A DNA stretch of 64,000 bases, taken from positions 88,386,501 to 88,450,500 of the forward strand of contig CM074858.1 in the NCBI GenBank assembly GCA_037501455.1, in the 5' to 3' direction. The notes beneath the pieces were generated by a model. The model ran no database searches, was not told the DNA's origin, and worked only from the letters and a program-made list of their open reading frames with translations. This DNA comes from Lantana camara (taxonomy: Eukaryota > Streptophyta > Magnoliopsida > Lamiales > Verbenaceae). Of this stretch, positions 9,930-21,526 are shown piece by piece (within the stretch, counting starts at the first letter, position 1; every line of letters begins with the position of its first letter). The translations under genes and the position numbers were made by a program.

Positions 9930-12549
9930 TGTAGCACCCCACACATGGGACACCACATCCCCCGCACTAAGACCCGGACCCGAATACGAAATGGAAGTCC
10001 GTACCCAAGTCCAAGTCATAGTGAACGGGAGACCAACGCAATCACTATGCTAGGTGAGAACTAAATCTTCGAAACCATATAACTATGTTCAAAGAGCAAT
10101 CATAAGGCGGAAGCAGAGTATGAAAACAATTACCAATACAAGCATCAAATCACGGGTTCGACTAACATAGATACCTAGTCCCGAAAATTCATACATAAAC
10201 ATAAATCATAATCATAAATACGGGTTCAATCTATCCCTAGAAGCCCGTTCCGAATCATTGACATAAAATCAATACAATTCCTGGTAACTTAATCAATTAC
10301 AATATGCGATGGTGTGACTCATACTAGACCACAAGACTTGACAGACTCGAACTCCTGCCTAACGCTCCAAATCTGCAAAAGAAAACTGAAAACAAAGCCG
10401 GGTTCAGTCTATAAGAGACTGGTGGATGTAAAATAGAGTTTCATATCATAATATTACGAGAATTAAAAGCACACACACACATGCGAGTCATAATCCCGTA
10501 CGAGGTTTTTTAAAACATTTCCCAAGTGGGTGAAAACAAAGAAAACAACGCCCGGGATTACAACTATTAAGTTCATTTATTCGTTACAATCATGCGGTCA
10601 TTACGTGAGCCTAACGAGTGGGCGAATATCTCCAACCTTCTCCTCGTGTGTGCATTATTCATTCGTTCGTTCATTCATTAGTGATCACACCACTATCATT
10701 CAGTCGTTCATTAACAATCATTCATAATCATAAACACTTACACCTTTTTCCTCCGGGCGGTGGACGGGTTAGCAAGACCCGACCACCTCATTCATTGACC
10801 AAAGGGGGATACATGAATTCCCCTAAAGGCACTCAGCTCCCATTCCTCGCTAATCTCCTAGCGAGGGCCGGTATCGCCGTCATTGTTTGTTGGGATTAGT
10901 GCACGGGGATCCCCATCAGCCCGAGCTTCCCCGGATAGCCATGTACACATAGTCCCGGGCCATCATAATCATTGTGTTCAGTGATCTCGCCAAAACATTG
11001 GGTAAGGGTTCATGAAAGGAAAAAGGGGCTTTAAACGTTAAATCATTGACTCTTTTGAAAAGACTCGATAGATATATATATATAATTACATACTTGGCTT
11101 AAAACTTTCACGTAAGGGATATATCGGGTCATTATAACTATTAGAAGAGAAACCCACCTGTTACACCTTACCGAACAATACCAAGAAGAAAAGAAGGCTT
11201 GAAAATATCCTATGAACCCGACACGTCTCCGCCCTAGAGAAAACTATACAAGAAATAACACGTTGCAGTTGTGAGACTCAAGACTCCATATGATCCATAT
11301 ATGACGCACGACAATGAAATGAACATGATACGGAATGCATAAGAAGAAAAATGATGTCATGGAGTCACATAATCAAATATTTCGTTCAAGTACATTTAAT
11401 ACATGAAGGTTTCAAGCCCAACCGATTCATAATTCATAGCAATTCAAGTCATGAATAGGAAATAAGTAACAAATTAATTTCAAAAAGATCAACACTACAA
11501 AATATGCCATATATATAAACCATTATTACATATATGTATATTAAAATAACAATTAAAACATTTAATATACACAAACACGTATTACTCATTCAAATATGCA
11601 ATATATATAATATATTATACTTATGATGCATACATATTACATATACTATATATATACATACGTATACTTCATGCATATTAACATATAATATATATATACG
11701 TACTCACATGCACAATATATATTATATACATAGAAAGTGTTTGGTACCGATACTAAGGTTCATAGATACTAGGTAGAAGAGGTAATTTTTTGTTTGGTAC
11801 TGAAAATTAACTCATTTGGGCCAACTGGACTTAATACCAAGCCCGGCCAAGCCCGCAACTATTTACGTATTAAGTGGTGTTCTTCATATCTCATAAATGC
11901 TGATATTAAGTCTGATTATGGAAGACCCCACATTGCACCGTTACTGTTTCAGACATTTCAGGTACCTAAAAAATTCGGCAGACTATCCCAAAAGAATACC
12001 AAACAAGATATTAGTTAACATAGGTACTTAGTTTCATGGATTAAGAATACCAAACAGAAAATTATGTCTTTCTTAGACTCACCTAATTTAACTTAATAAG
12101 CCCGAAAGAAACTACCTAAAATTAAGTCTAATGACCTACCAAACGCGTTCATACTACATAATATATATATATATACTCACCCATGTATACAAATATATAT
12201 ATATATATAGATATACACGTACACACCACACATTCATGCATGCACAATTACACACAAACATATGCACACCAATATAATACATATTATATATATACCTATA
12301 CGTAATATATAACACAGTACACACAAAATAAACTTTGCAGCAATTAAAAGCTCAAGCAAGAAGCTCCCCGGCCGGGTAAAAATTCTACTCCACTACTCCC
12401 CGGCCGGGTAAAAAGCTACTGGAAATCTTTGGAGGTAAGTCCCAGGTCGGGGACTTTCATGGCTTAATTCTCCCCGAAACGGAAACAAAACAGGGCAGCT
12501 ATCACACACAACCTTCCACTAACGATCAAGCAACAAACAAGGTAAGAAG
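9930..12549 (-). repeat. 5' LTR of the gutted element, segment 1
   Basis: Promoter-distal part of the LTR. It runs from the GGGGTGCTACA end at 9930 to the copia insertion site; the target AGAAG is at 12545-12549. It contains AT-rich microsatellite-like stretches (about 11600-12330) and a degenerate palindrome group at 12364-12454 (two CTCCCCGGCCGGG units and GTCCCAGGTCGGGGAC). These correspond in position to the array at 24360-24485 in the solo LTR of the same family. Confidence 0.8.
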
Positions 12550-14536
12550 TGTTGGAAAACACGAATCAGAAAGTAGCGGAATTTAAAAATTTTCCCAACA
12601 AAAGGACCTTGGACTCGCAATCGTGTAACCAAATTCGTAAAGATAGAAAACTTACTTTTCTTTTGTTCTTTCTTGAAGCGTTTCAAGCCACCCAAGAACG
12701 CTCTTCTCGCTGCTTGATCCCCTCTCCTTGGTAAAGCTAGAATCTTCAAACTTCTAACTTGAAGTCTCTAGAGAAAGTCCACCAACTTGATCACAATCTA
12801 ACTAGTAAGGATGCTAGTTCTCTAGTTAGTGTTTAGGCTTAACCTAGGGTTTATTTGATCTTGGAGAAAGGAAGGTGTTCAACACATGAACCAAAAGAAT
12901 TGTCAATTAGCTCTAAAGGGGAGCATGAGCTCCCCTATATATAGGAAAGGGAGAGGGACGGCCGAACCTATTCCTTTTTGGACAAGGATTTGGTTCCTCT
13001 CTCTCCTATTACTTGATCATCAAGTATTTTCCAACTTTGACTTTGAATTCTAGTTCAAGTCAACTTTTAAGAGAGCTAAAAATATCCAAACTATTTTTGG
13101 ATAATTTTATACTTTATTTATTATAAAATAAATAACTTATTTTTATCTAATTAATTAATTCGTAATTAATTAACTAGATTATTTTCTCCAAAATAAGACT
13201 TTCTTTTTAATTCAAAATTAAACCAAAGTCTATTAAATAATTATCACATTTAATTATTTAATACATATATATATAATATATATATATTCACACGTGTGTG
13301 ACACGTGTCACAGTGACACGTGTCACAGTGACACGTGTCACAGTGACACGTGTCACTCACGTGAGCCACACGTGTGATTTCACACGTGTGGAACCCTCTT
13401 GGCCCGATTAACTCGTTTAATCATTTTTAAGCCTCAACTCATGTAACCAAGTTGTTGTGTGTGACCCTCTAGGTTCTCAATTCAATTAGCAGTGACCCTA
13501 ATTAATTAATTCACTAATTAATTAATCAGTCCATAGATTAAACGACCATAGTCTAGCAACAGGTGTTTAACCCCTAGCTGAATTGGAATGTTCGGATTCG
13601 ACAGAACCTTTAAGTCATTGATTCATGTGAGATACAATCCTCCTACTTACTATCTCTCAACCAAGATCTAGGGCAAGGGAATAATCAGAACCCTAATAAT
13701 CCGGTCTTAAAGCTAAGTGCATTTCATATCCATTTGATCTCAATCCAAGAAACCCTTTTCTTGATGTCTTGATCTACTGCCTTGGCCAAGGACTCCATAT
13801 GGCATATGAATGACTTACACAATAAGAGATCACCTTGCAAATGCAAGTGTAGGTCCTTTCTTGATTCTCATTCACTTTCATGAATCACTTGTGCAGCCCC
13901 AGCATAAGCCTTGAATCAGTTGTCTAAGGCGACACCCTTTAAAGCTTATACCTAAGACTACAGAGTTAACTCATAAAGTGACAAGGAACCTCAAGTCTAA
14001 GGATCAATTAATCACATCAATGACTCGTGAGATATTTCCTAATCTGGAAGTTTCCATTTCCTGAAATAGAAACTTCCTTTCCCATTTAGGAATGTTCTCA
14101 CACGGGGCACCTCAGTGAACTTACTTATTAAAGTAAGCACCCTCATGTATCACGCACGTATCAACTATACACTTTGCACCTCCATGAAACAAGGTGGTCC
14201 TTCTTAAGGGCGTGATCCCACAAGCAAGCCTTAGAGGAGTCAGGTTGACACTCCCACTGTCTGTAGGACTCATCGGCTTGGAGTATTTTACTAATCATGA
14301 CTTATGTGATATAGGGCTCGTTTCATGAACCATTTCACCTAAATGGTAGAGTCCTAAAGTCATCAGGATTAGGGGAGTTCTCATACATGCACAGCTAAAG
14401 TAACCGCATACCAAACAAGAGCATATAAAGAAGTGTTGCCTCAATTCGTTATTTTATTCAAAGATTGTCTGTGATTACAATAAGGAAAAGCACAAAGCGG
14501 ATATACAATCGGCTTTCTAGGGCACTATTCCTAACA
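12550..14536 (-). repeat. 3' LTR of the young copia element (1987 bp)
   Basis: Nearly identical to 20715-22671. It has three units of a 15-bp repeat (CAGTGACACGTGTCA, 13311-13355) where the 5' LTR has one, which accounts exactly for its extra 30 bp. TATA element at 12936-12944 beside a 20-nt palindrome at 12917-12936. Confidence 0.95.
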
Positions 14537-14550
14537 ATCTCCCACTTGCC
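14537..14550 (-). promoter_or_regulatory. Polypurine tract of the young copia element
   Basis: Minus strand GGCAAGTGGGAGAT sits directly against the 3' LTR start (TGTTAGG at 14536) and immediately after the polyprotein stop codon. This is the expected place for plus-strand DNA priming. Confidence 0.8.
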
Positions 14551-14552
14551 CA

Positions 14553-17500
14553 TCAAAGCCATTCTAAAGCTATTCTAAGTCCCATCTTCTGAAGATGACC
14601 TTGGAAAGCTTCTCGACTAAGGGGTTTAGTAAGTGGATCTGCCACGTTCTCTGCTGATGTGACCCTCTCGATTTGCACATCTCCTCTTTTGATAATATCA
14701 CGGATTAGGTGATACTTCCTCATAATGTGCTTGGTCCGTTGGTGAGATCTTGGTTCTCTTGCTTGAGCAACCGCCCCAGTGTTGTCACAAAACACAGTAA
14801 TGGGGTCTTTCATGCTAGGAACAACATTCAACTCTTGAATGAAGTTTCTAATCCAAACACCTTCCTTTGCTGCATCATTTGCAGCTAAGTATTCGGCCTC
14901 AGTGGTCGAATCTGCAGTGGTTGTTTGCTTGGAACTCTTCCAACTCACTGCTCCGCCGTTTAGGCAGAAAATGTATCCTGACATTGACTTAAAATCATCT
15001 AAGTCTGATGCAAAGCTTGCATCGCAGTATCCTTCGACAGTAAGATCTTTCTGACCTCCATAAACTAAGAATAAATCTTTAGTACTTTTCAAGTACTTAA
15101 GAATATTCTTCACGGCAGCCCAGTGACCATCTCCAGGGTCAGATTGGAAACGACTTGTCACACTAAGTGCATAAGCCACATCCGGTCGAGTACATAACAT
15201 TGCATACATTATGCTACCTATTGCTGATGCATAAGGTGTATGAGTCATTCTTTCCTTCTCAAGGTTAGTGTTAGGACACATCTTCTTTGAAAGACATGTT
15301 CCTACACTCATAGGAAGGTTCTTAACCTTTGCTGACTCCATATTGAATCTCTTCAATACTTTGTCAATGTACATCGACTGTGATAGTCCTATTAACCTTC
15401 TAGATCTATCTCTATAGATTTTAATTCCAAGGATATAGGACGCATCACCAAGATCTTTCATCTCGAATTGGTTCGATAACCATAACTTACTCACTTTCAT
15501 GTCATCCTTCGAATTCCCAATGAGAAGGATGTCATCAACATAAAGTACTAAGAATTGCACTGAGGTCTCCAATTCCTTTCTATACACACATGATTCATTC
15601 GAAATTTGGATGAAGCCAAACGCTTTGACCGATTCATCAAATCGAATGTTCCAATTCCTAGAAGCCTGTTTCAATCCATAGATTGATCTTTGGAGTTTGC
15701 AAACCTTTTGCTCACTCCCACTGAATGTGAAACCTATGGGTTGCTCCATATAAATGTCTTTGTCAATGTCACCATTGAGAAAGGCAGTTTTCACATCCAT
15801 TTGCCATATCTCATAGTCATAATATGCAGCAATGGCAAGCATGATTCGAATGGACTTTTGCATTGCAACTGGTGAAAAGGTTTCGTCAAAGTCCACGCCG
15901 GGTCTTTGAGTGAATCCTTTTGCAACCAGTCTTGCTTTGTAGGCTGCAATGCTTCCATCAACTCCAAGCTTTCTCTTAAAGATCCATTTGCAACCTATGG
16001 GTTTGACCCCATCAGGCAAATCTACCAAGGTCCAAACTTGGTTGGAGTTCATGGAGTCCATTTCGGATTTCATGGCTACTATCCACTGTTCAGAGTCAGA
16101 ATCTGAAAGTGCCTCCTCATATGTAGAAGGATCATTATCCTTTTGAGAGATTTCATGGAAGAATCCATACCATCTCTCCGGCTGTCTAGGAGTGCGTTCA
16201 GAACGCCTTAGAGGAGGGTTTTCGTGTGTATCGAAATTTGTGATTGGTTGTAGTTGATCAGTAGGGGACGTCTCTTCAGTGGGTGGCGTGGGGTTACTTT
16301 GTACTTCTTCTAATTCTATGATCTTTCCTTTCTTTTCTTTAAGGAACGGTTCCTCAAGAAAAGTGGCATTTCTGGAAACAAACACCTTTTGCTCAGATTG
16401 ATCATAGAAGTAGTATCCTATGGATTCCTTAGGATAACCTACAAAGTAGCATAAGTTAGAACGAGATTCTAACTTATCTCCCACTGTCCTCTTCACGTAA
16501 GCAGGACAACCCCAAATTCTTAAGTAAGAATAACTAGGTATTTTACCATGCCACATTTCATAGGGCGTTTTGGGAACTGACTTAGAGGGAACTAGATTCA
16601 AAATCTTTGCTGCACTTTCTAGGGCATAACCCCAGAAAGAAGGTGGTAAGTCAGTGAAACTCATCATGGAACGAACCATATCAAGTAGGGTTCGATTCCT
16701 TCTCTCAAAAACTCCATTAAGCTGAGGAGTTCCCGGAGGAGTCCACTGAGAGATAATCCCATTATCCTTGAGATGATTAAGGAATTCTTCACTAAGATAT
16801 TCGCCTCCTCGATCAGATCGAAGTGCTTTGATCTTGTGACCAGTTTGGTTCTCAACCTCCTTTTGAAATTCTAAGAATTTCTCAAAAGCTTCAGATTTAT
16901 ACTTCATTAAGTATACATAACCATACCGACTAAAGTCATCAGTAAAGGTTATGAAATACTGATGATTGCTTCTAGTGCTTACACTAAGCGGTCCACAAAC
17001 ATCAGTATGGATCAAATCCAAAACCTTAGTGGCACGTTCCACAGTTCCTTTAAAAGGGACTTTGGACATTTTTCCTTTGAGACAGGATTCGCAAGAAGTT
17101 AACTCTTTGAGATCATTTTCAGAGAATGATCCTAAAGTGTTTATCTTGCTAATTCTGTTGTTCGAAATGTGTTCTAATCTAGCGTGCCATAAGGGAGCTG
17201 AAACTTTGTCATCTCTCTTACGCTTTGTTTCTCGTTGTATATTCATAATGTTGATGTTTTGAGTTAGGTAAAGTCCATTACTTAGAGTACCGATATGAAC
17301 GGAAGAGTTGTTCCGTTTGATAAAGTATTTACCATTCTTAATATAAGTTTCATAACCTTCACAATCTAATATTGGAACTGAAATTATATTACGAATAATT
17401 CTCGGTACATAAAGGACTTTATTTAATACTAACTCAAAACTACCTAAATCTAATCTAATTATGCCTAAAGCTCGAGCTTCAACGTTTGAGCCATCGCCGA

Positions 17501-18473
17501 TCTTCAAGACACATTCTCCTTCTTTGAGTTGTTGGACTTCACTTAGCATCTGTACATCATTACAGATATGAGTCCCACAACCGGTATCAAGTACCCAAGA
17601 ACTAGAATTAATAGAAAAATTTACTTCAACGAGAAAGATACCTTTCTTTAGAGTAGCCTTGTACTCTGGGCAGTTTCTCCTCCAATGTCCCGCTTTGCCA
17701 CAATGGAAGCAAACATCCTCTTTCTGATCACGCTTCTTCTTTTGGGCCTTCCCCTTCGAAATGCCACCAGTGGGCCTAAGGGGTTTCTTCTTCTTCTTTT
17801 GGGCTTTCTTGCCCTTACCTTTAGAAGGCCCAGAAGAGGAAGATGGAGCATTCACCATCAAAATCTTATTGTCCTTCTTGATCGTGCTTTCAGCAGTCAC
17901 AAGCTGACTAATCAGCTCAGCTACAGTAGCACCAGCATGATTCATGTTGAAGTTAAGGACAAATGGGTTGAATGATGGTGGGAGCGAAGCTAGCAACAAA
18001 TCCACTGAAAGCTCATCTTTCAGTGGCATGTCCATGGAAGCAAGTTTCTCAGTAAGGGCAAGAAACTTGAGTCCATATTCATGGACACTTGAACCTTCCC
18101 TCATTCTCAAGTGGAACAATTCATTTGATGTGTTATACCTTGTAACACGTTCATGAGGGCGGTAAAGTTGCTCTAAGTGGTCGTAAATCTCCCAAGCAAA
18201 TTCCATGGCCTCATGTTGTCTTTGCAAGTCCGGAGACATGTTAGCCAACATAAGGCAACGGGCTTGGAGATTATCATCCTTCCACTTCTGAATCGCATCC
18301 CGCTCGGCCCGAGTGGGAGCCTCCCCTTCGGGACTGGGCTCCTCTTCGAAGAGAACATAAGTTCTCTTCTCAGAATCTAAAATGATTTTTAGATTCCTCA
18401 GCCAATCAGAATAGTTGGGACCAGTCAACTTGTTTGACTCGAGGATCGATACAAGAGGGTTTTTGGTTGCCAT
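14553..18473 (-). CDS. Ty1/copia gag-pol polyprotein, uninterrupted
   Basis: Single 1306-residue frame carrying all functions of copy-and-paste transposition. Gag: residues 1-250, with a lysine-rich run near 222-249 and a CX2CX4HX4C knuckle (C255, C258, H263, C268). Aspartic protease: D296-T-G. Integrase: zinc-binding H430, H435, C461, C464 and catalytic D491, D554, E590. A basic, proline-rich linker follows (about 715-770). Reverse transcriptase: D893 in QMDVKTAFLNGD and Y978-V-D-D981. RNase H: D1151, E1192, D1230. Order protease-integrase-RT-RNase H is diagnostic of Ty1/copia. The start is the first ATG after the leader; the stop abuts the polypurine tract. No stop or frameshift is seen, so it looks translatable. 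Lineage within copia (for example Tork/TAR/Angela types) not resolved. Confidence 0.97.
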   Translation of the reverse strand: MATKNPLVSILESNKLTGPNYSDWLRNLKIILDSEKRTYVLFEEEPSPEGEAPTRAERDAIQKWKDDNLQARCLMLANMSPDLQRQHEAMEFAWEIYDHLEQLYRPHERVTRYNTSNELFHLRMREGSSVHEYGLKFLALTEKLASMDMPLKDELSVDLLLASLPPSFNPFVLNFNMNHAGATVAELISQLVTAESTIKKDNKILMVNAPSSSSGPSKGKGKKAQKKKKKPLRPTGGISKGKAQKKKRDQKEDVCFHCGKAGHWRRNCPEYKATLKKGIFLVEVNFSINSSSWVLDTGCGTHICNDVQMLSEVQQLKEGECVLKIGDGSNVEARALGIIRLDLGSFELVLNKVLYVPRIIRNIISVPILDCEGYETYIKNGKYFIKRNNSSVHIGTLSNGLYLTQNINIMNIQRETKRKRDDKVSAPLWHARLEHISNNRISKINTLGSFSENDLKELTSCESCLKGKMSKVPFKGTVERATKVLDLIHTDVCGPLSVSTRSNHQYFITFTDDFSRYGYVYLMKYKSEAFEKFLEFQKEVENQTGHKIKALRSDRGGEYLSEEFLNHLKDNGIISQWTPPGTPQLNGVFERRNRTLLDMVRSMMSFTDLPPSFWGYALESAAKILNLVPSKSVPKTPYEMWHGKIPSYSYLRIWGCPAYVKRTVGDKLESRSNLCYFVGYPKESIGYYFYDQSEQKVFVSRNATFLEEPFLKEKKGKIIELEEVQSNPTPPTEETSPTDQLQPITNFDTHENPPLRRSERTPRQPERWYGFFHEISQKDNDPSTYEEALSDSDSEQWIVAMKSEMDSMNSNQVWTLVDLPDGVKPIGCKWIFKRKLGVDGSIAAYKARLVAKGFTQRPGVDFDETFSPVAMQKSIRIMLAIAAYYDYEIWQMDVKTAFLNGDIDKDIYMEQPIGFTFSGSEQKVCKLQRSIYGLKQASRNWNIRFDESVKAFGFIQISNESCVYRKELETSVQFLVLYVDDILLIGNSKDDMKVSKLWLSNQFEMKDLGDASYILGIKIYRDRSRRLIGLSQSMYIDKVLKRFNMESAKVKNLPMSVGTCLSKKMCPNTNLEKERMTHTPYASAIGSIMYAMLCTRPDVAYALSVTSRFQSDPGDGHWAAVKNILKYLKSTKDLFLVYGGQKDLTVEGYCDASFASDLDDFKSMSGYIFCLNGGAVSWKSSKQTTTADSTTEAEYLAANDAAKEGVWIRNFIQELNVVPSMKDPITVFCDNTGAVAQAREPRSHQRTKHIMRKYHLIRDIIKRGDVQIERVTSAENVADPLTKPLSREAFQGHLQKMGLRIALEWL

Positions 18474-20700
18474 TTCAAAACACGTAGAGAATCACAGAAT
18501 CTACGACCTAAATGGTAATACAGAGAACTAGTGAGCATGCTGAATTATAACGATATACAAAAGATAAGGTCTTTAATCTAATGTAGCTCCCACTGTTTTT
18601 CCAAAGATCTATAATTCCCAAAGATCTAAGAGGAACACGTTTCCCAATGGGTACTAAGATCCTAGGCATTTTACCTCGAACCCACGACTCGCGGACATTC
18701 TAAGTAAGAACCCTAGGTAGGTACAACTTACCAATTCTAACACCTTTAGAACTCTTAGTAATTGTTTTTGCATCACCTATCTTTCAATATGGACCCACGA
18801 CTCGTGCGACATCCATATTTACTTAGGCGTTAAGCCAGACCCATCAATCATAAGATCATGACCAAAACTTAGTTCGAACGACCCACGACTCGCGGACATC
18901 GCCCTTGCTAAAATTGACCATGAAATATTGATCATTTAAAATGATCAATTAGGTAACTAAGAACTAATAAGCTCCACTAGCTATCCCACGACTCGCGGAC
19001 AATAACCAGCTTCACTTACTAAACTTAAAACCTATTGATGGAATGCTAGGAATTTAATTCAAAATTTGCATCTCGAATTAAACACCTATTTGTTCGAAAT
19101 TAGCTTAATATTTAATGGGAATTTTCGAATCAACCGGAGAGTTGTCCGGTTCGACCTCACCAACATATATGTTATCCAATTTTATTAGTCTTGATTAATG
19201 CAAGTACACTTAAATGCATTTCAAACAAGCACATAAACAGATAACATGTCCTAGCATGATACTAACATGTAATGATCATGGGTTCTACCTATCTTATGCG
19301 TGATATGTGGGAGCCACTCCACAATCACAAGTTCTAACATACATGCCACATAAACAGTTTAAATCACATAAGGGAAAGCGGTAACAAAATACGAGCCCTA
19401 TCTCTATTACATTTAACAATTGAGATTCCCCTCCCTAACATTTTGAGGGGTCTTCACTTATGGCCTCCTTGTTACTTGAATGTGGTCCATCTTACTCCTT
19501 GGGTGCATTGTCTCCAAAACGAAAATAAAACCTCACCACCTATCTCTACTCTCAAATTACAATAAAAAGAAAAAGACATAAAGTAATAAGGCTCAATCTT
19601 CATATTGGCCTTAGACAATTACACGGGGCATACCCCGGCCTAAAAAACAGTAATATGGAAAGCCACATAATAAATCACATGACAGTACGCACATAAGTGA
19701 GGCTCCAACCTCAATTGAAAAACGCAACTATAGGGCTCCAACCCCAATTTAAACCATCCATGTGCATAAATTAAAACCATACATAGATCTAAACCCATGA
19801 TCACCTAACATGCTCTTGCGAGAATTTAAATTTAGCCAATAAATTAAAATTCTCGTTTCAAGTCCTAATGACTTAAAACACGACTTGATGCGAGTCTTAT
19901 TTATAAAGGTTTTCAATAAATCCCAAATTACCAAAACAAATAAAATTCCAATTAATTTCTGAAAATTAATAATTTTATCAAAGGTGTATTTTTCCAAAAC
20001 ATAAACCGTTTCAATTTCTCAAAAAATCCCAATTTCAAGTTTTTATTCAAAAATTAAAATAAATATTCAAAATAAAATTTTAAAATTAAAAATAAAAATT
20101 GGGACTGGATTGCACGAAATACGAAAGTTCGGATCAGGAAAACGAGGCCCGTATGCGAAACGGGACGCACGCGTCGCAAGCGTGCGCGGACACGCACGGC
20201 AGGCACGCACAGCGCCCGGCCAAGGCCGGGCGAGTGCGCGCACTGCGTGCGCATGCCGCGCGCCCTGTCGGGCGACGGCGGGCGATGGGCGGCCAAGGCG
20301 AGCCTAGGCGCGCCCGGAAGGCTCCCGCACAGGCGTGCGGGAGGCGGCTGCCCTGCGCACGCCTAGGACAGGCGGGCGGTGGCGCGCGAAGCCCGCGCGC
20401 GCGACGCCTTCGCGCGCGGGGTTTCGTGTGTTCGTCGTGATCCGGGTTTTCGTTTCGTGTTTTCGTTCAAAAGCAAAACCAATCCAAGAAATCCAATAAC
20501 AGTTTATACAGTTTCAAATCTAAAATTGTTTTCAAAATTAAATTTTGCAAAAACCAATTTTTAGAAACTTTCAGGAAAAAAATACAGTTTCGTAATTCAG
20601 GCTTTCTAAAACAATTACAAATACTCAATCGCATCAAGCCTAAGAATTTCTACCAAATTTAGAATAATTGAGACGAATCAGAAACACGATTAACGAGGTG
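18474..20700 (-). other. Long leader of the young copia element
   Basis: Non-coding region between PBS and gag. It contains four copies of CCCACGACTCGCGGACA or a one/two-base variant (18681-18697, 18794-18811, 18882-18898, 18985-19001) about 90-110 bp apart. It also holds a very GC-rich block at about 20140-20430 with perfect stems: 20213-20221/20224-20232, 20322-20330/20335-20343 and 20392-20401/20411-20420. Frames across the GC block are not considered genes. Confidence 0.8.
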
Positions 20701-20712
20701 GCTCTGATACCA
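20701..20712 (-). promoter_or_regulatory. Primer-binding site of the young copia element
   Basis: Minus strand TGGTATCAGAGC, complementary to the initiator tRNA-Met 3' end, two bases inside the 5' LTR end (20715). Confidence 0.92.
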
Positions 20713-21081
20713 CTTGTTGGAAAACACGAATCAGAAAGCAGCGAAATTTAAAAATTTTCCCAACAAAAGGACCTTGGACTCGCAATCGTGTAACCAAATT
20801 CGTAAAGATAGAAAACTTACTTTTCTTTTGTTCTTTCTTGAAGCGTTTCAAGCCACCCAAGAACGCTCTTCTCGCGGCTTGATCCCCTCTCCTTGGTAAA
20901 GCTAGAATCTTCAAACTTCTAACTTGAAGTCTCTAGAGAAAGTCCACCAACTTGATCACAATCTAACTAGTAAGGATGCTAGTTCTCTAGTTAGTGTTTA
21001 GGCTTAACCTAGGGTTTATTTGATCTTGGAGAAAGGAAGGTGTTCAACACATGAACCAAAAGAATTGTTAATTAGCTCTAA

Positions 21082-21108
21082 AGGGGAGCATGAGCTCCCC
21101 TATATATA
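21082..21108 (-). promoter_or_regulatory. TATA box with adjoining 20-nt palindrome in the copia LTR
   Basis: CTATATATAG lies next to AGGGGAGC-4 nt-GCTCCCCT (21082-21101), which falls between TATA box and expected start site on the minus strand. The arrangement is present in all four LTRs of the family here (also 12917, 32742, 40791). The 4-nt centre differs between the two elements while the arms are identical. Confidence 0.75.
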
Positions 21109-21453
21109 GGAAAGGGAGAGGGACGGCCGAACCTATTCCTTTTTGGACAAGGATTTGGTTCCTCTCTCTCCTATTACTTGATCATCAAGTATTTTCCAAC
21201 TTTGACTTTGAATTCTAGTTCAAGTCAACTTTTAAGAGAGCTAAAAATATCCAAACTATTTTTGGATAATTTTATACTTTATTTATTATAAAATAAATAA
21301 CTTATTTTTATCTAATTAATTAATTCGTAATTAATTAACTAGATTATTTCCTCCAAAATAAGACTTTCTTTTTAATTCAAAATTAAACCAAAGTCTATTA
21401 AATAATTAACACATTTAATTATTTAATACATATATATATAATATATATATATT

Positions 21454-21526
21454 CACACGTGTGTGACACGTGTCACAGTGACACGTGTCACTCACGTGAG
21501 CCACACGTGTGATTTCACACGTGTGG
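21454..21526. promoter_or_regulatory. Cluster of CACGTG (G-box/ABRE-like) palindromes in U3
   Basis: Six CACGTG cores occur within about 73 bp, 350-420 bp upstream of the TATA box. The 3' LTR equivalent (13288-13392) has eight because of two extra 15-bp units; the older copia copy has five (33098-33158). Such palindromes are bound by plant bZIP and bHLH factors; binding here is inferred. Confidence 0.7.

Noticed and set aside
20099..20564. Several overlapping frames of 60-113 codons in the GC-rich copia leader
   Set aside because: GC-rich sequence lacks stops by chance. The equivalent block in the second copia copy has different sequence, and the predicted peptides are Arg/Ala-rich without recognisable domains.
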